Below, one piece after another: positions 47,617-59,094 of a stretch of DNA of 64,000 nucleotides (position 1 is the first letter of the stretch; each line of letters begins with the position of its first letter). Both the position numbers and the translations under genes were made by a program. Location: the NCBI RefSeq assembly GCF_001632365.1, contig NW_024468511.1, positions 611,550-675,549 of the forward strand, in the 5' to 3' direction. The notes under the pieces are model-generated. The model was not told where the DNA came from. It saw nothing but the letters and a program-made list of their open reading frames with translations, and made no database searches. The DNA comes from Laetiporus sulphureus 93-53 (Eukaryota > Basidiomycota > Agaricomycetes > Polyporales > Laetiporaceae).

Positions 47617-48356
47617 TGCTGCTCGCACGAAGTAGAACGACTGGAAAGGTGAGTGCGGGAACACATGAGAGTGCGGATTATATGAGTCGTCAGCTGCATG
47701 GTGCAGACGGCAGTGCTGGCCGTAAGAAGAGTTCACTTCGTTGCGGCCGACAATGCCGAAGGGTGGACAATGTTCCAGCCACCGGGAAATTATCAATATC
47801 GAGCGTTTTGCCGCCATTTTGGTTTCGTCCGCTATTCCGGCCAATTTTCAGCCAATCAGTTGGTGGCCGGCCCGGAGATCCTGCCGATGAGACATGCCGC
47901 ATGATGACCCCTTTGTTTGCCGAAATGCCGAACTGCGGGTTGTCGGTAGTATGCCGATCGACCTGTCATCTGAGATGTCATTCCGCCCGATGCGCTCGGA
48001 CTGCTCAGGACCAGGTCTGCGCTTTTTAAGTAGCACATGTTCCTCGAAACGCTCACATCGGCAGTCAGTTTTTTTACGTGATGTTCACACTGCCTGAACA
48101 AATATTCTGTACGATGTTGTTCAGGGTTGTAAGTGTGTCACGTACGAAACGACGCACCGAAATTTCTGCACCCTTCAGTTCCTTTTGCATTATTTGGTGA
48201 CATTGCGTTACGGGCGGGCACGCGTTTCGATGGTTTTCAGTGAATCTCCACAAGCAAGAAAGGCATATAATTACACACAGCATGAAATGGTATACGATAC
48301 AGTCAGCACGCTACAGGATCACAATAATTCAGCTAAAAAGGAAGTAACAAAATAAT
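47617..48356. other. Intergenic
   Basis: 740 bases lie upstream of the MFS gene and downstream of the kinesin stop. The first 400 bases are rich in GCCG/CGGC words. No gene or clear repeat was recognised. Confidence 0.45.
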
Positions 48357-51300
48357 TCACTGCACCGGCATACTCTCCTTCTCATTAACAGCATTACTCG
48401 GCCAATCTTGGGACGTCCGCCTGAACCCAGATGATAGCGAGGTAGACAGGTCGCCGATGCTGACGTTATTCACCGCATCCCACTCTTCATCCAGCAGACT
48501 GGCCTGCTCCACTCTCGTCTGGATGGGCGTATCGATTTCTGTCACCGTCGATATGGGCAGATAGGGCTCCGGAGATTGCACACGGTCCTTTTGGCATCCT
48601 TCGAATACCTCATCTGCTCCTCCCGCAATCGGCATTGGCAAGCTGAGCTTGATCGGGGAAAGGGGATTGCCCAGCCCGAGTGAATCAAATCGTTTGACGA
48701 AAGCCGTCAGCGCCTGGCGCTCCTCCTCCAACTTCACCCGCATCTGGAGAGCAACTCAGCAAGACAAACAATATGGAGGATGAGGATAAACGAGCTCACC
48801 CGCCTCTCCTTCTCGAGCTGCTTCATAAGTTCGTCCGCCCACGCCGTCTTCTCTTCCCTACGCTGGACCTCGCTCTCGAGCTTCTCCCTCCATTCTTTCT
48901 CAATATTCTCGCGTGCAGCACACGATGATTCTTCGAGGTCCTTCTCATAGCCCTTGATAACAATTTCCAGCTCATGAATAGTATTTGCTTGCTCTGCCAA
49001 TAGCTTATCCTTGTCGCTCTCTGATACTGGTGCATCTGGCGACATCTGTGGCTTAGCCAGTAGTGCCGCCTCCAGAGACAAGATCTGCGTCGTTTGCGTT
49101 TCGATCTGCCGCCGCGCAGCCAGCAACTCTTCTTGTAACTGCATAACTGTAAGTTTCAAAAGACAATCCGCCAAACAGCATTTTCCTCACCTGGTATGGC
49201 GACATATCGAAGTCGCCCCTAGAAGGACTGGCCGAGCGGGACTGGTCGCTCCTATTCTCATCCATCGTCTGGCTGGTCAAAATGAGCTTCGTCAGTTGTT
49301 GGATCCGATTGTTCAGGTCGCTCATAGCCTTCGACTCGTCCATTTGCTACCACAAAGCACAGATGTCAACGATATTGCGTGCGACAGCCTAGAAACGCGA
49401 GCAATAAAAATTACCTCTCGCACGGAGCGCCTGCGACGCAGAGAGGTTGACTCCCGGTCGGCCAGCTTCTTCTTCAATTCATCGATTTCCTTCTTGTAGC
49501 GTTCTAGCAGTGCGTCGGTGTCCAGCACTTCCCTCTTCTGCGCATGCAACTGTAGAAAGAGATTATGTGATCTAGTGTAATGAATATGCACGTGGGTCTT
49601 GGACGCACCTGCACCTTCTTGACTCTTTGTGCAAACAGCAACGTGCTTGTTGACTCTGCAATGGCACTCACACTGGGATTGATTGTGCATATGACCGATA
49701 TACGCGCATCACCTAACAGTGAAGGCTGCAGCATGCGCGTCAGCTTCGAGTTGCGGAAAGGTACGTGATCACTGTGTTCATCTGTAAGACGTCGATATAA
49801 AATGTACGGGACCAGCCACCGACTTCTTGTTCTTGGAGGAATTCTCTGCCAGCGTTGCGATGACTGTGCCTAAAGTTAGCAGACTGCAAAGGAGTCAGCG
49901 CGGTATCTAAATGATGAAAAGATCCCTACACACCTGGTGTTGATGTACTTGCCTTCCCGCGTACGCTCCTTATCTGATGTAGCCTTTTCAGAGCCAGCAA
50001 GGTCGATAAGGCTCTACATCTTTCAGGTGAGCAAGTTGTCGCCTGAACACAGCACATTCACGTTAGCTCACCAATACGGACATCTGCACAATCTTTCCGC
50101 CCTTCGCTTGCAGCTTCGGCCCCCCAGGCGTAGAAGGCCTCGTGCCCGGCGTCGTAGGTCTCGTTCCCGGCGTGGTGCGCCCATTGGGCGCTCCGCCTTC
50201 CTCCCCGCCCCTCTCCCTACTCTCAATCACTAATCTGAACACACTATGGCTCCGACTGCTCCTCTCATTCCAGTCCGTGCTCGCCGTCCGCCTGTTCCCT
50301 TCTCCACGCTCGAGGACCTCCTGCACACCTTTCAGGCTCGTAACGACCTCCTCGCGGAGAGGCGTGAGCACGATGCTCGCGCCGGCTCCCTGAATCTGCA
50401 CGGGCTGTGAAACGCTCGAGGTGGGTGGCGCGAGCAGGTCATGGATCGTCTCGTTGTAGATCTCGAGATAGGAGCAGCGGAGGAGGTATTCACGCGTGGG
50501 CGTGCGCCGGATGTATGCGAAGACCTCTTTCATAGCGCGAGGGATAATGCCTGGCTGGGTCTCATCCCCGGTCTGCATCGCCATGATTCAGCGTCAAAGT
50601 ATCGGAACGGTACGAGCAAGACTAAAAACGTACCAGTGTGAAGGTTTTCCCGCTAGCCGTTTGGCCATAGGCGAAGATAACGGCATTATAGCCATCCATC
50701 GCGGCATATACATGGCTCCGCGCGACTGCGTTATACACCGACGCATTCTCAGAGCCCGTCAGGATCTCGTCGAAGCGAAAGTCCTGCGGAGGAGCTGTGT
50801 CGGACTTGGCATACTGAAGATCCAGTTTGATGCCTTTCTGGGACGCGTCTTGGATCTGCCACACGCACGTTTCATCTGTCGGTCGTATCCTAGATAGAGA
50901 CCTCTCTGTGAGATCGCACAGCGACCCAAGCCGAATCACAGCCAAATAAAGTGGAAGTGGACGTTCTCCGGCACACACTCGTGCATATAATCGATATATC
51001 TATCGGCACTCTGGAGTACAGCTTACTACACCGCAAAGAAAGTACCGATTCTTGCTGCAGAGAAGGTGTTAGAATAGAACTGAATAACCTAACCTTTCCC
51101 ATCAAGTGAATGACTTCGGGGAAAGGCTTGGAAAAGGCACATTCTGCACCTTTCCTGAGCAATAACTTGCACCTAATTGACTCTGAAAAAAATAGGATGC
51201 AGCAGCAGGAAAAGTCAAAGAAAAACCATCATTTCCCATACTTTTCTCACTGTAGGAATCGGTACTTTCTTTGCAGTGCTAAGAGGATGACTCACTTACC

Positions 51301-51766
51301 TGATGGAGACCAGTACCTTGTCTTCCCTGCCGTAGTTCGTGATCGCCGTGTCTTCCAAGTCACCCGACGCATCTCCAGGCTCCACCGTCCGGAAATCGAC
51401 CACAGCCTCCTCGGGATCGATCCTGCTCACGTCCATGTCACTCATCTCTGAGAATGGAGTCGTGCTCCGGGGCGTTCTCGGCGAATTTGGTGTTCTTGGT
51501 CGCGAGCCATCCCTTCTCTTCGTTGGCGTGCCAGGTGCAGAGAGCGAAGGCTTGGAAGGCTTGCTCGTGAGTCGTGGCCCGGAGTCGGAGGATAACGCAG
51601 TGGTGAACTTCTTCGCTGAACCCAACAAGCTGATAGCCGTCTGCCTTGGACTGCGGCTAGAGGCAATGGCACTCGTATCGGTCACAGACTGCGTGGAAAG
51701 CGCCCGTGGACGTCTGAGTGGCGTGGGGAGCTTGCTCGAGCTCGACGGAGACGACGGAGCCGCCAT
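48357..51766 (-). CDS. Kinesin motor protein, kinesin-7 (CENP-E/Kip2) like
   Basis: About 850-870 residues. The N-terminal 150 are disordered, Ser/Pro-rich with many S/T-P sites. The motor begins in exon 1 (EDKVLVSIRIRP across the intron) and shows FRFDEIL, the P-loop AYGQTASGKTFTL, switch I NERSSRSHSVFRL, switch II SLIDLAGSEKA and RNSKLTRMLQPSLLGD. It ends with a neck (LLFAQRVKKVQLHAQKREVL), then long coiled coils (LEELL-type heptads such as MQLQEELLAARRQIETQ) and a short tail. It is an N-terminal, plus-end directed type. The disordered leader plus this neck suggest kinesin-7, known in smuts and yeasts (Kip2/Kin7), though subfamily needs a tree. Intron 1 (50890-51299) is 410 nt, far longer than others here, because it holds an inserted element. 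An ACGCGT box lies 156 bases upstream. Confidence 0.82.
51029..51278. mobile_element. MITE-like 250 bp element in kinesin intron 1
   Basis: Near-identical inverted ends face each other: 51029-51051 and 51256-51278 share GCAAAGAAAGTACCGATTC with one mismatch in the flanking CACYGC start, and weaker similarity runs about 20 bases further in. Both ends are flanked by CTA (51026-51028 and 51279-51281), a likely target-site duplication. The inside has no coding frame. Size, ends and lack of a gene fit a non-autonomous miniature inverted-repeat transposable element. Its right end lies 18 bases from the splice donor at 51299-51297. Confidence 0.7.
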
Positions 51767-52666
51767 AGATTGGGTCACCTAAATATCGTCCCAACAGTGG
51801 AAAGACCTCAATTTTACAGCGAGCGTCTTGGTCTGGACATGATGTGAACCGTGAGATGATGGAGAACCGTGAGCCAAGCATTGCGCCTGCATGGGCGCGC
51901 GTCGGACGCCTGATCACGTGTACGCGTATCGGGCGCTTGCTGCATTTTTTTTATTCACCTCGGATCTCTTCTTCCACCTAGCACTGTATCGCTAGGCACC
52001 TCGACAGCTCGCTCATGGCATCTTCGGTATCGGGGTGCACTGATGGGATCGGTTCTTCCTCTGGATGCTTGGAGCTTGCAAGGATGCGAGAGGATCCGAT
52101 ACGGGACTCGATTGTTGCTCGGCATTTCCACTAGGAGCATCAAGGACGATGGGCTCTCTGCAATCCAAGACCATACGTTCCATCTGCCCGGTCGCTCTAT
52201 TGGAAGCAGTGCAACGGTACGTATCTTCAACCCTCCTTCCCTCCATGCCTCGTCAATGATTCATAACAATGATTTAATGAGCCCAACCCGCCTTGGACAT
52301 GTTCTGAGCGGGAGTGACGACACTTTTTTGCTGAGACTGCGAACATTCATCCACCGTTTCTTGTCTCATTAGCTGACAAACTCCTTACCAGGCCTTACCT
52401 GAAGGCACATTTCTCTCGCTTCAATCGGCAGATAAAGTTATCGTGACGACCTGAGCAGAGGACCTCACGAACTGGGCTGGTTGCAGGCTGTTCTGTATCT
52501 CAAGTGGTCGGTCAAAACGTTTCACCTTGCGACTGCAAGGTTTCTCCAAGGTCAGAATTAATGTAACGCGATTTTTACACAGGATTTTGTACTTGTTTCT
52601 CTCTATGCTTGGTCGTGTTTGTCTCGATCGATCACTTACCCTTTTTGAATGAGTCCTCCCGGTCCT
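51767..52666. other. Intergenic: kinesin upstream region
   Basis: 900 bases lie between the kinesin start and the foldback element. They contain a perfect ACGCGT box at 51922-51927, next to a CACGTG E-box-like word (51916-51921), and a T-run at about 51943. No gene was recognised. Confidence 0.45.
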
Positions 52667-53021
52667 ACATTCTCGACACAGTCTGCATAGATTTATTTTT
52701 CCACGGGAAACCTGATGCAAAAACGGTGAAAATATCTTATGTCTGGATATGGAAATAGTTTGGAAATTGGGCGGAGACAATTAAATTATGTTACGATTGT
52801 TTTACTGAAACATATCAGCAATAGTGAAACTATTTCCCAAAGGAAGATATTTCAGTCCAAAAATATGTGATACTGATATGCTTCGGTGAAGCAATTGTAA
52901 CATAATTCAATTGTCTCCACCCGATTTCCAAACTATTTCCATATCCAGACTTAAGATATTTTTACCATTTTTCCATCAGGTTTCCCGTGGAAAAATAAAT
53001 CTGTGCAGGCTGTGCGAATGT
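52667..53021. mobile_element. Foldback / MITE element, 355 bp
   Basis: The two arms, 52667-52818 and 52873-53021, are inverted copies of each other about 90% identical, separated by a 54 base AT-rich loop. The arms start ACATTC and end GAATGT and share, for example, ATTTATTTTTCCACGGGAAA and GGATATGGAAATAGTTTGGA. The whole unit can fold into one long hairpin. It has no coding frame. A clear target-site duplication was not found. It is AT-rich compared with its GC-balanced surroundings, which supports insertion. Confidence 0.72.
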
Positions 53022-53160
53022 CATTCCGTCATGCGTTTCTACGCCTTGAAACATGTGCGTGAGTGCTTCAGTACTTGAGTCGCACATCACCAAATTGCAC
53101 AAATTACACCTGCTCACTCATTCACGGAACACCAATGAAACACGATCACAATCCAGGGGA

Positions 53161-53600
53161 ATGCCACGGATCGCAACTCTCTGCACACGGCACGGCTACA
53201 TCAACCTACTCGTGAACAACGCAGACGTGATGATAAGCTACCAGCTGCAGCTGACTATGGAACAACTACAACACCGATGAGACGTTCGCAAAGAACTGTT
53301 CAAGATGAATGTCGTCGGCGCATGGTTCTCTACTGAGGCGTTTCTCGGGCTCCTGCGCAAAGGTAGCGAGTGCAGTATGGCGTCGAGCGCCACAAGTCAG
53401 GTCGTCATGGCCTCCAGCCTTGCATCACTGCAGAAGAGTTCAGATTTGTTCAGCTTCTCGTACGGGCTTAGCAAGGCAGCCATGGTGCACCTGCCAGGGT
53501 AAGACGATGGTGGACTACTTCAAGGATTGGCAGATCCGGAGCAATATCATTCAGTGCCAGGGCTTATTCCCCTCAGGTGCATGTACTGCACAGCTGAATC
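53161..53600 (+). pseudogene. Short-chain dehydrogenase/reductase relic
   Basis: The block reads HGYINLLVNNADVM (the NNAG motif), LTMEQLQHR, then an in-frame TGA at 53278-53280, then FKMNVVGAWFSTEAFLGLL, SQVVMASSLASLQKSS, FSYGLSKAAMVHL (the catalytic YxxxK) and, after a frame change near 53500, KTMVDYFKDWQIRSNIIQ and GLFPS. The N-terminal TGxxxGIG nucleotide-binding part is absent upstream, where the foldback element sits 140 bases away. The order and spacing match classical SDR proteins. Lesions are an internal stop, a frame shift and the lost N-terminus. Confidence 0.75.
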
Positions 53601-54291
53601 GTGTTTGATCTGATAGACGTACTCAACATAGAAATGACTGCAAATATTGGGGACAGTGAGGATCAAGTCGATTATAGGCATTGCGACGGCTCGGGGCATA
53701 GATGACACGGGAAGTCTCGTGCTAGGCTGGATCATATATTGATGGTGGTGTTCACCGCTGAGCATTGACGAAGACCAACTACTTCTCATGCCTTCTGTGT
53801 TCCAAAGTAACATTTATATGACTTGTGAGACAGCACATTACATGTACATACCCTGGGTATTTGATCGAAAGAAGAAACCGTCAGCAAACATCACTGTGAT
53901 CCCCAGGCAGGAATCACGCTCCACTATGTTCGTCAAAAATTTTCGAACTTTGCAAAAATCAACATACTCCGTGCCGGATTTCAACTCGATCCCAAGGTCT
54001 GCTGCTGGCGACAGCCGGCGCTTCACGAGTATGGGACATTAATCCAGTTCAGCAACACTTGAACCATCGATCATCATACACACTATCGTAGGCATTACGG
54101 AGTAACTAGAAGTAACAATGTATCATAACAACGTCCGAACGGAATATGCGTCTAGTCCATGCGAGAGTGCAGCAGCGCCCCAATGCAATGTCCGGATGCG
54201 AAGAAAAGTCCTCAAGCTCCCAGTTAAGTGAGCCTGGATGTCATCAATGTAAAGCAAACGTGAGAGAAGTGCTCATGTCGCGTCGTCCACC
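53601..54291. other. Intergenic
   Basis: 690 bases between the SDR relic and the stop of the second KNH-like gene. No gene was recognised. Confidence 0.45.
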
Positions 54292-54851
54292 TTAAACGGT
54301 GAGGTTGCAGTTCAGGATGGTAAACTCGGGGCTATAGTTCCCGGAATCGCCGAACACTGCAGAACATATTAACAACTCATCGTTGAGAAGCACACAACAA
54401 TACTCACAGACGATGGAGTAGTCATTGCCGGTGGTGACGTTAGGAGCGGTCACCTCAATGCTACCGAGGAGGATGGAGAAGTTGCTGGCAAGCGGGTGCT
54501 CTGAATGCATGTCAGCGATTGAGCCTACAGACCTCAACGCACAAGTCACGTACCGTAGTCCTCAACATAGTTTGTCGCAAGGACAACCCTGCCAAGGTAG
54601 TTGGTGATGTTTACCGGGGCATCAGAGGTGTCCCTGAAACAGCGGAAATGAGCATCCGAATGCGCATAATTGTCCGATCTGTTTGCTCACCATGTCACAT
54701 TGTACTTCTCGCCAGCAATCCAAATGGTATCTGCCGTCGGAGATGTGATTTGGGGAACGTAGACATCGCGAGCCACCGGAAAAGCGGATACGAGGGCGAA
54801 GAACGAGCAGAGGAAGAAAGCGAAGAGGGTCGTGAACTTGTTCATCATCAT
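54292..54851 (-). CDS. Secreted Kre9/KNH-like protein, copy 2
   Basis: Four exons, 54691-54851, 54554-54633, 54408-54500 and 54292-54356, encode 132 residues. A strong signal peptide (LFAFFLCSFFALVSAFPVA) is followed by the Kre9/KNH beta-sandwich: VPQITSPTADTIWIAGEKYN, VTWDTSDAP, LGRVVLATNYVEDY, the EHPLASNFSILLGSIEVT segment, VTTGNDYSIV and FGDSGNYSPEFTI. Like the copy at 1277-1811 it has one domain, no Ser/Thr tail and no GPI signal, and it shares the two last intron positions. It is probably extracellular or in the wall. Two more ATGs directly follow the first at 54851; the first was used. Confidence 0.82.
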
Positions 54852-56551
54852 GGCGTTACTGGCTGGTTTTACGAAGGTGTGATAGAACGTCAACGAGCTG
54901 GATGCTGGGAAGCTCGAGTGAAGGCAGCTTTGTTTATATATGCGGGTGCAAGACTGCGCAGGACGCCTGGGCATATGCCAAGCTCCATCAGCAGCCGGAT
55001 CCGGGAGGCGCCGAAATAATGCTTCCCTTCGCCTAGGCCTGCGACACTTCCCTACGCCACACCGCATGCTCCAAGCTCGGAGTGTGCTCGCCGAGGCCCG
55101 AAATTGCATAGCCTTAAGATCAGCCCCCTCATTTGTGTAGAAACCTCTCTTTACGTTCAGAGCTGAGTCGGAGCAACACGCTGGAAGCACTTGGCGGTAC
55201 TAATCGGTCACATTGGCCTGCCGTGGCACATGAACAGTACTGTCCATGCTTGCCCGGTGACTTGAAGATACGCGGTTGCTGGATTCTCCTCCATTGTGGC
55301 ACATATCACGATAGGCTCAGCCGAATGAGCTGGAGCGATATCGGAGGAAGCAAAGATATACCACATTTTCTTCGACCACCATTGTGCTTGGCAAGGCCCT
55401 ACGATGCAACGAATCGCTCATAGGGCACCGGACTCCAGCTGCCTCCGCCTCCGATGCACATCGTCATCCATGGTCACTGCAAATTAATTGCAATAACAAG
55501 TGTCCGTCATACCAAGTGTGGACGTTGGAGCAACCCCAGAAAGACAACCCGTCATGTCTCGGGCTTTCTAGGCGATCAGCCGGAGTTGCTATTCGCCTGG
55601 AGAGGCTGTTTTGTCAATATCCCCGAAGACGCTGGCTTACAGGATACGGTGAGAAGCGTCCGTAAAGGCGTCTGTGGTCAGTCATTATAGCATCGCATCC
55701 TCCGTTCTTCACATCCTGTGACCTCGGGGACAGAGCACTTGCCGTGCCGCCAGGACGCGGTACTCTTAACAAGTTCTCTGCGCATTGTGCGGTCAGCTCA
55801 GAAAACGTTACCTTCCCTTTGCATACATATCATAAGGCAGCAAACTGGGACATCAATGCAACCTCGCCTCCAAAATAAAGATGAGTGACCGGAGTTCATT
55901 GCGCAATAAGACCGAGCAACAGCGTTAGTTGCAGTTTGTCTGCTGTACCGCGCCGACTACAGGACGCTGCCAGCCTGGTGCTTTTAGGCGGTACTAATGC
56001 ACATGTGAATCAGAGGAATAAGATAGATGGAGCTGTCAGAGTCAACATGTGTCAAAAAAACTCTTCATCGGAGTGGATACCCGTCGTGGGCTACGCACGG
56101 GAGAAACAAGCCACAGAAGCTGACGACATCTCTCCGCCTAACCGTAATCGGAGGAAAATGCACATTGCCCGCCGTGCACGGAGAAGATATGTCCAAGTTA
56201 TAGCGGCCCGGACCTTGTGATAGAACACCTTTAGATTCGTAGTTAACAGTGATGTTGGGACATACGAGACGCGGGTGCATTCAAATTTCCACCCCGAACA
56301 TCCGATATCATGGGAGTACCTCATATCATCTGTCGGTTGCCGACTACGGTGCTGTTTCGCCTCTGTTATGAACACTGCCACTGATAGACCGCAGCCTGAC
56401 GGCTGTGCTTAATATAACCTGTCCGAGCCACCGAGATGCGAACATATGGAGGTAGTTATTGAGTGTTCGCCGGTTTACACCTTGTGGCCGGCGATGAAGT
56501 TATTCAAAGATCCCATGACAGGCTTCTCGTACCCTTTTGGACATCCTTCTC
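54852..56551. other. 1.7 kb without a recognised gene
   Basis: This stretch is upstream of KNH copy 2 and downstream of the histone-fold gene. Frames at 55384-55690 and 55885-56220 have no motif and no splice support. No repeat or RNA fold was noticed. Confidence 0.4.
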
Positions 56552-57261
56552 CTATGGTGCTACTGGTTTGCGTCGTACAGACTGCTCCTCGATAAGTCCT
56601 ATGGAACAGTGAGATGGAGATTTCATTGCCTGAATGAGGAGCATACCCTCCAGGAAAGCATATTCGTCTGCTCTCTGCACGAGCAAGGCTGAATGGCGCA
56701 TGAGAGAGGGGAAAGCTGTGCACTGACGAGATCATACATACCGACGTCTCGTTGTTGCGCTGTTGTCCGTCTCTCTCGAGCTGCCATACGTTCAACTGCT
56801 TCTGCCATACGCTTGATAAACTCTTCCGTCGCTACTGAGATAAGCCAGACCGCTTCTCTTTGCACGAGAGGCAATTCCTATTGAACGCACTGAGCATGAT
56901 ATCACCGACACAGCGCGCGATTCACCTTGTCTGCCTTCAGGATTTTCTGCACTCTCGAGAATGGCAGATGCGATTTGCCAGGTTCTCGCGTCGCGTTGAA
57001 GGCAGCTTTTTCCTTCCTGGCATTTGGTCTTGCATGGTCCTCAGCAATAGCAGGAGCTCCCTCCATGTCCATATCGTTATCAGAAAATGGCCCTGACCGA
57101 GGACCGTCTTCAGCAGCTTCCTCGAAGAGTGAACCGTCTATTGGGGGCTCCCAAGACGCGGTACTAGCGCGTGATGACTCCGAGAGTGCGGTAGGCGAGG
57201 GCGGTGGAGGAACATCCGGGGAGGCATCACGAACTCCAGCAGTTTCTCTTTTGCTATACAT
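56552..57261 (-). CDS. Histone-fold protein, DPB3/POLE4/CHRAC type
   Basis: Four exons, 56926-57261, 56742-56877, 56647-56688 and 56552-56598, give exactly 186 residues. The first 95 are disordered and acidic. The histone fold then runs LPFSRVQKILKADKELPLV, QREAVWLISVATEEFIKRMA and EAVERMAARERRTTAQQRDV, followed by RADEYAFLEGLI. This is the CBF/NF-Y-HMF class; the LPFSRVQKI..D start and ADE..FLE end point to Dpb3/POLE4/CHRAC1-like subunits, which pair with a Dpb4-like partner in DNA polymerase epsilon or the ISW2/CHRAC remodeller. NF-YC/BUR6 is less likely. The ATG lies 215 bases from the divergent ERG24 start, and the gap contains two ACGCGT boxes, fitting an S-phase role. Confidence 0.72.
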
Positions 57262-57475
57262 GCAATGTCAAGTTGAAGCTGTCTCAACACGAACAGGTTG
57301 CGTAAAGTCGCAAGGGTTTGAACCGTCCGACGCGTGAGCGGCGCGTCATTGTCGCGCTGAAACGCGATACGTCACGCGTTCCTCTATGTGACCGTCACAC
57401 TCCTGAGAGACACGCGGCAGCGTGGAATCCACATCGTTCTCTTTTGCCACGCACTTTCATCACCCCCACTCTGCG
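57262..57475. promoter_or_regulatory. Bidirectional promoter with two ACGCGT boxes
   Basis: The 214 bases between the divergent histone-fold and ERG24 starts contain perfect ACGCGT at 57330-57335 and 57374-57379, and two more near-matches (GCGCGT at 57341, AACGCG at 57361). Two MCB-type boxes 39 bases apart are a typical MBF arrangement. They probably serve the replication-type histone-fold gene rather than the sterol gene. Function is inferred. Confidence 0.4.
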
Positions 57476-59094
57476 ATGTCGACGACCACTACGAAAGAGT
57501 TGAACCCTCGAACGAGAAGCTATGAATTTTTGGGCCCTCCCGGGGCTCTCTTTGTGACTCTGTCTGTGCCAGCCACGACGTATGCTATCTACTATGGATG
57601 CTCGGAAGAAACTGGGGGCTGTCCGCCTCCCATAGCACTACCTGCCATTATCGACGCACTAAGCGACCCGGCATGGTGGAAGGGGCTCTGGGACACCGAG
57701 GCCATGTCGATGTACCTCGGTTGGTACGCATTCTGCGTTGCAGCATGGTTCATTTTGCCCGGAGATTGGGTTGAAGGCGTGCAAATGCGCAACGGCCAGA
57801 AGAAACAGTACAAGGTCAACGGTATGGCACAGCACTGTGAGGCTGCTGCTGAGTGTCTTAACTGTGTTCCCAGCATTCACAACATTCCTTCTCGCCTTGG
57901 GTCTTACCTTCGGGTACATCTGGCAATACGGAATCGAGTCTTTCACATTCATCTACGACAAGTGGATTGGCCTGGTTACGGCCTCCGTCCTCGTGGCTGT
58001 CGTACAGGCCGTGTTGTGCTATGCTGCCTCGTTCCGTCCTGGTGCTCTGCTCGCCCTCGGAGGTAACAGCGGTAACCCTATATACGACGTACGTCATCTG
58101 CCACTTGTCTCACAAGTGGTCGCTTATCAGGTCGTAAAGTTCTTCATAGGCAGAGAGCTCAATCCATCTATCGGAAACTTTGACGTCAAATCGTTCAATG
58201 AGCTTCGCCCCGGTCTGATCCTGTGGGTGCTGATCGATATCAGTATGGCGTGTGAACAGGCTGTTCGCCGTGGAGGAGTGCCCACGGATTCGATGGCATT
58301 GGTGTTCTTGTTCCACTTCTGGTACGTTGCAGATTCGCTCTACTATGAGGTGTGTGCCAATTGTAGCTTTGACAATTGTTACGAGTTTCTTATGAACATC
58401 TAGCCTGCAATTCTCACCACTATGGACATCACCACCGACGGCTTTGGGTTCATGCTGGCTATTGGTGACCTCACTTGGGTGCCATTCGTATACTCATTGC
58501 AAGCACGCTACCTCGTATTCAAGCAGATTGAGCTTGGGCCTGTATGGACCGCTGCGATTGTCGCGGTCAATGTGCTTGGCTACTGGATCTTCCGTGGCGC
58601 GAACGGCGAGAAGAACGACTTCCGCAACGGCAAGAACCCGAAGAGTGCGTGCCGTTGCTGACCGACACTCTGACGTCGTCTCACCTGTTCGCTCGTGCAC
58701 AGATCTGAAGTACATCACCACCGCGCGTGGCTCGGCACTGATCATTTCCGGATGGTGGGGGCTCTCTCGCCACCCCAATTACCTGTAAGTGCCACATGGC
58801 GGACCTGAGCGAAGATCAGACCCACTGAGGTTCATGCTGCAGTGGCGACCTCATCATGGCTCTTGCGTGGTCGCTCCCGACCGGGTTCGAGACTCCCATC
58901 ACATACTTCTATGTGATGTACTTCGCCGTGCTGCTGATCCACAGACAGATGCGTGACGATGAGAACTGCGAGAAAAAGTGAGTGTATCGGCCGGCGTTTC
59001 CTAATAATTCAGCTGACCTTTCCGCAGGTATGGGGAAGACTGGCACACGTACACCAAGCTTGTGCCATATCGCATCGTTCCCTATATCTATTGA
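57476..59094 (+). CDS. ERG24: Delta(14)-sterol reductase
   Basis: About 445 residues over five or six exons, all in frame. It starts [20 protein letters not shown] and continues [20 protein letters not shown] and other hydrophobic helices: [37 protein letters not shown]. The family signatures are [59 protein letters not shown], the [20 protein letters not shown] block, and [18 protein letters not shown] with [18 protein letters not shown] at the C-terminus. It is an ER membrane enzyme that reduces the C14 double bond using NADPH after CYP51, in ergosterol synthesis, and is the target of morpholine fungicides. The final motifs fit ERG24 better than ERG4. Confidence 0.9.

Noticed and set aside
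57310..57335. Sequence resembling a tRNA T-arm (GGTTCAAACC on the minus strand)
   Set aside because: The flanking bases do not pair into a 5 bp stem and no acceptor or anticodon arm fits around it.
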